Shown here in pieces: positions 15,401 to 17,859 of a stretch of 17,859 nucleotides of DNA. The position numbers were made by a program, and so were the translations under genes. The DNA is taken from positions 1 to 17,859 of the forward strand of contig NZ_JYJG01000392.1 of assembly GCF_000955955.1 (NCBI RefSeq), read 5' to 3'. Positions within the stretch are counted from its first letter, which is position 1. Each line of letters starts with the position of its first letter. Below the pieces are notes generated by a model. It was not told the DNA's origin and did no database searches. It saw only the letters and a list, made by a program, of their open reading frames with translations. Origin of the DNA: Lentzea aerocolonigenes (GTDB lineage: Bacteria > Actinomycetota > Actinomycetes > Mycobacteriales > Pseudonocardiaceae).

Positions 15401-15461
15401 AGACGCGAGCGGCAACTCGGTGCGGCAAACGGTTCTGAGGGCTTACCAGTTCGGGCAATAG
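12411..15461 (+). CDS. Large secreted S8 subtilisin-like serine peptidase
   Basis: A 1016-residue protein from ATG 12411 with GTGAGG 5 nt upstream. Residues 1-24 form a signal peptide (SAVALLTVASFCGVAQA, cleavage at AQA). The pro-region (VTLVTGDKVVLGD to LFNVTALARDGFDDAHRSDLPLIV) is of the actinobacterial S8 type rather than a short I9 domain. The catalytic domain spans about 168-455: Asp192 in VADLDGGYDATHPDL, His222 in GHGTHTASTIAG, oxyanion Asn318 in VVAAGNAG and Ser397 in NGTSMATPHVTG. The usual DTG around the Asp reads DGG, although the Asp itself is kept. After the protease domain come an Ig-like/Fn3-like segment (FNSGASASTLSLKAPVTLSA, VPAGGSASVDLMF) and about 500 residues of beta-rich sequence typical of these large Streptomyces-type subtilases. 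It is a broad extracellular protease; substrates are unknown. Confidence 0.92.
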   Translation: MRRRTLSSAVALLTVASFCGVAQADPIPLPGSNPRTVTLVTGDKVVLGDAPRVIRGPGRDRITFHTAKRDGELTVVPSDAARLVQSGRVDERLFNVTALARDGFDDAHRSDLPLIVTGGFHVAVVRELPVLGGSSVVARKSDLASLWNAGFDRMWLNGKARLADDVSNVQIGVPAAWQAGFTGKGVKVADLDGGYDATHPDLRNVIATKDFTGTSIADGYGHGTHTASTIAGSGAGSGGRYVGVAPDASLLIGKVCEDDGGCQEDAIIAGMQWAADQGASIVNMSLGGGPTDGKDPLSLALDKISAKSGTLFVVAAGNAGAARKVGNPAAADLALAVGSVTKQDELSRFSSQGPRIVDDAIKPDIAAPGSDIIAARAAGTSMGTPVNSLYTSANGTSMATPHVTGAAALLLQQHPSWKAPELKAALMNAATPLPSLSIYQQGTGRLDVGRAVSSPVRASAGSVNFGRFPWPRSTSPVTRKVTFFNSGASASTLSLKAPVTLSASSVTVPAGGSASVDLMFKPTVDGLFGDWLTATDGSQVVRVALGASVEQESYDLTIKRVLRGDTDESWFGGLVNSRTGQYFRLKFADDGLEEVLRLPKGRYDLVGFSESSTNGKRSASAILKPGIVLSANATVTADEKSARPVSAKAGAARLNSYQASLVFGKESLTYVADADTALYATPSEAQDRVLGFSYRPVLVHGTSVYNLVFADKNRVPSALSFEARNLAVVKASYYVQGAPTTASRSDSGALPWDDSALGLADLPVKVPSTRTEYYTPGVAWTQSMSISDGTTSEYLTHNRTFPRAGSFTNEWNRAPVGPIPDPVTWDGDSVDISVALFAPGDVVSAGETDGINAGAIKGTSELSRDGVLLGKSDTPGGGTFTATPGPLTLKTSATRSQKFSVVGSRVDATWTFNGSRLMFVRASGKVSARGVAPSGAFPLTLRVGGNTGAVSSFEFSVSYDDGKTWHPTPVTPSGEAYTAQLTHPAGNGFVSLRTAAEDASGNSVRQTVLRAYQFGQ

Positions 15462-15477
15462 GCGCACAATTGGTGCT

Positions 15478-15981
15478 GTGGACACCACGTCACTGCACGA
15501 CGAGCTGGAGCGTGCGCGGGCAACTTTCCACGAGTTGCTCGCGCACGCCACCGCGGCTGAGCTGCGGCGCCGGTCCAACGGCACGAAGTGGAACAACCGC
15601 CAGCTGCTCTTCCACATGCTGCTCGGGTTCCTGATCATGCGTGCGCTCACGGCCATGGCGTGCGGGTTCAGCCGGATGCCGCCAGGGGTGAGCCGCGTGT
15701 TCGCGCGCGTGCTCAACGCGGCCACCCGGCCGTTCGACGTGGCGAACTTCCTCGGGTCGTGGCTCGGTGGCACGTTCCTGAGCCTCCACCTCATGAACGT
15801 GCTGTGCGACCGCACGATCGCCGCACTGCACCGGCGCCTGGACCGCGAGCCCGACCTGGCCCGCGGCATGCACTACCCGACCCGCTGGGACCCGTTCTTC
15901 CAGGACTTCATGACTCTCGCGGACCTCTACCGGTTCCCGGTGCGGCACTTCGACTTCCACCGCCGGCAGCTGAGCTGCTGA
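15478..15981 (+). CDS. DinB-like four-helix-bundle protein
   Basis: A 167-residue protein from GTG 15478, 16 nt after the protease stop, with no clear ribosome site. The pattern fits the DinB superfamily: an N-terminal helix (LHDELERARATFHELLAHAT), then WNNRQLLFHMLLG with His46, and a C-terminal helix with His157 and His161 (RHFDFHRRQL). These three histidines form the metal site in this family. Members include damage-inducible proteins and thiol-dependent S-transferases; the reaction here is unknown. The middle (MRALTAMACGFSRMPPGVSRVFARVLN) is unusually hydrophobic and basic for a soluble DinB protein. Confidence 0.72.
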   Translation: MDTTSLHDELERARATFHELLAHATAAELRRRSNGTKWNNRQLLFHMLLGFLIMRALTAMACGFSRMPPGVSRVFARVLNAATRPFDVANFLGSWLGGTFLSLHLMNVLCDRTIAALHRRLDREPDLARGMHYPTRWDPFFQDFMTLADLYRFPVRHFDFHRRQLSC

Positions 15982-16211
15982 GCGTTCGCCCTTCCGCACC
16001 AGATTCCGCGCTGCTGTCTGCGCCGGGACCTGCCGGGCAGCTCGCGTAGCCGGGTGCTCCCGACGGAGTCATTTGGGCCCGATACCCGGTTTTCCGGTTA
16101 CGAAACCCGCGCTGCGACGACCAACTTGTCGGGCGCACGGTTCCGTTCCGCGATCGGCCGATCGCGGTCCGTGCACCAGCACAAGGCTTGTCTCGAACGA
16201 GAGGGGCGTTT
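15982..16211. other. Intergenic region upstream of the second subtilase
   Basis: No gene is seen in these 230 bp. It holds a 20-bp perfect palindrome (listed separately) and a direct repeat, CCGGTTTTCCGGTT (around 16086-16099). I could not find a convincing -35/-10 pair. Confidence 0.6.
16148..16167. promoter_or_regulatory. Perfect 20-bp palindrome CCGCGATCGGCCGATCGCGG
   Basis: Ten-bp arms meet with no spacer, 44 nt upstream of the GTG at 16212. It could be a dimeric-regulator operator for the protease gene or a hairpin in its leader. Short GC palindromes arise by chance in such DNA, but a 20-bp perfect one at a promoter-proximal site is uncommon. Confidence 0.5.

Positions 16212-17859
<1,648 letters not shown>

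Noticed and set aside
15966..15978. Palindrome GCAGCT-G-AGCTGC at the end of the DinB-like gene
   Set aside because: It lies within the last codons, has 6-bp arms and no U tract. It is too weak to call a terminator.

Overview
The window is high-GC actinobacterial DNA: codons mostly end in G or C, GTG starts are common, ribosome sites are GGAGG-like, and secreted proteins are large. The aqualysin-type protease with GDYNGDG repeats, the actinobacterial S8 protease architecture and the NlpC/P60-like secreted proteins suggest a filamentous actinomycete, probably Pseudonocardiales (Lentzea or Saccharothrix-like). That placement is an inference; there is no rRNA or other taxonomic marker. I see no tRNA, rRNA, CRISPR array, insertion sequence or phage gene.

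Left part (1-9824), mostly minus strand, is a poly-gamma-glutamate (PGA) type exopolymer locus. Read in transcription order it has a two-sensor, two-HAMP membrane protein (4427-6496), the amide ligase PgsB/CapB (2955-4427), the membrane subunit PgsC/CapC (2476-2958) and an NlpC/P60-like protein without catalytic residues (1509-2465). All four overlap or lie within 10 nt, so they read as one operon. A secreted parallel beta-helix protein follows (1-1346, running out of the window). The third synthase component, PgsA/CapA (7392-9824), is a separate minus-strand unit. Between it and the operon, on the plus strand, sits a lipoprotein resembling phage-type PGA hydrolases (6523-7383).

Middle (9825-12334): a regulatory region of about 330 bp separates pgsA from a divergent NlpC/P60-like protein that keeps the catalytic Cys and His (10156-11103). 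This is a paralogue of the degenerate copy at 1509-2465, so an intact and a dead version bracket the PGA locus. The promoter of the intact copy carries a perfect 19-bp palindrome at the predicted transcription start. Next come an antibiotic-biosynthesis-monooxygenase-like gene, a convergent overlapping group II truncated haemoglobin, and a divergent HxlR regulator with an N-terminal cysteine; together these look like a small redox-response cassette.

Right part (12411-17859), all plus strand: a 1016-residue secreted subtilase, a DinB-like protein, and an aqualysin-type subtilase whose C-terminal tail of 40-residue calcium-binding-type repeats runs off the window.

Working model (inference): PgsB, PgsC and PgsA make and export a gamma-glutamyl polymer. 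The Cache/HAMP protein, translationally coupled to PgsB, senses an extracellular ligand and modulates the synthase directly, since it has no kinase or cyclase output. The lipoprotein and the NlpC/P60-like pair handle or trim the polymer outside the cell.
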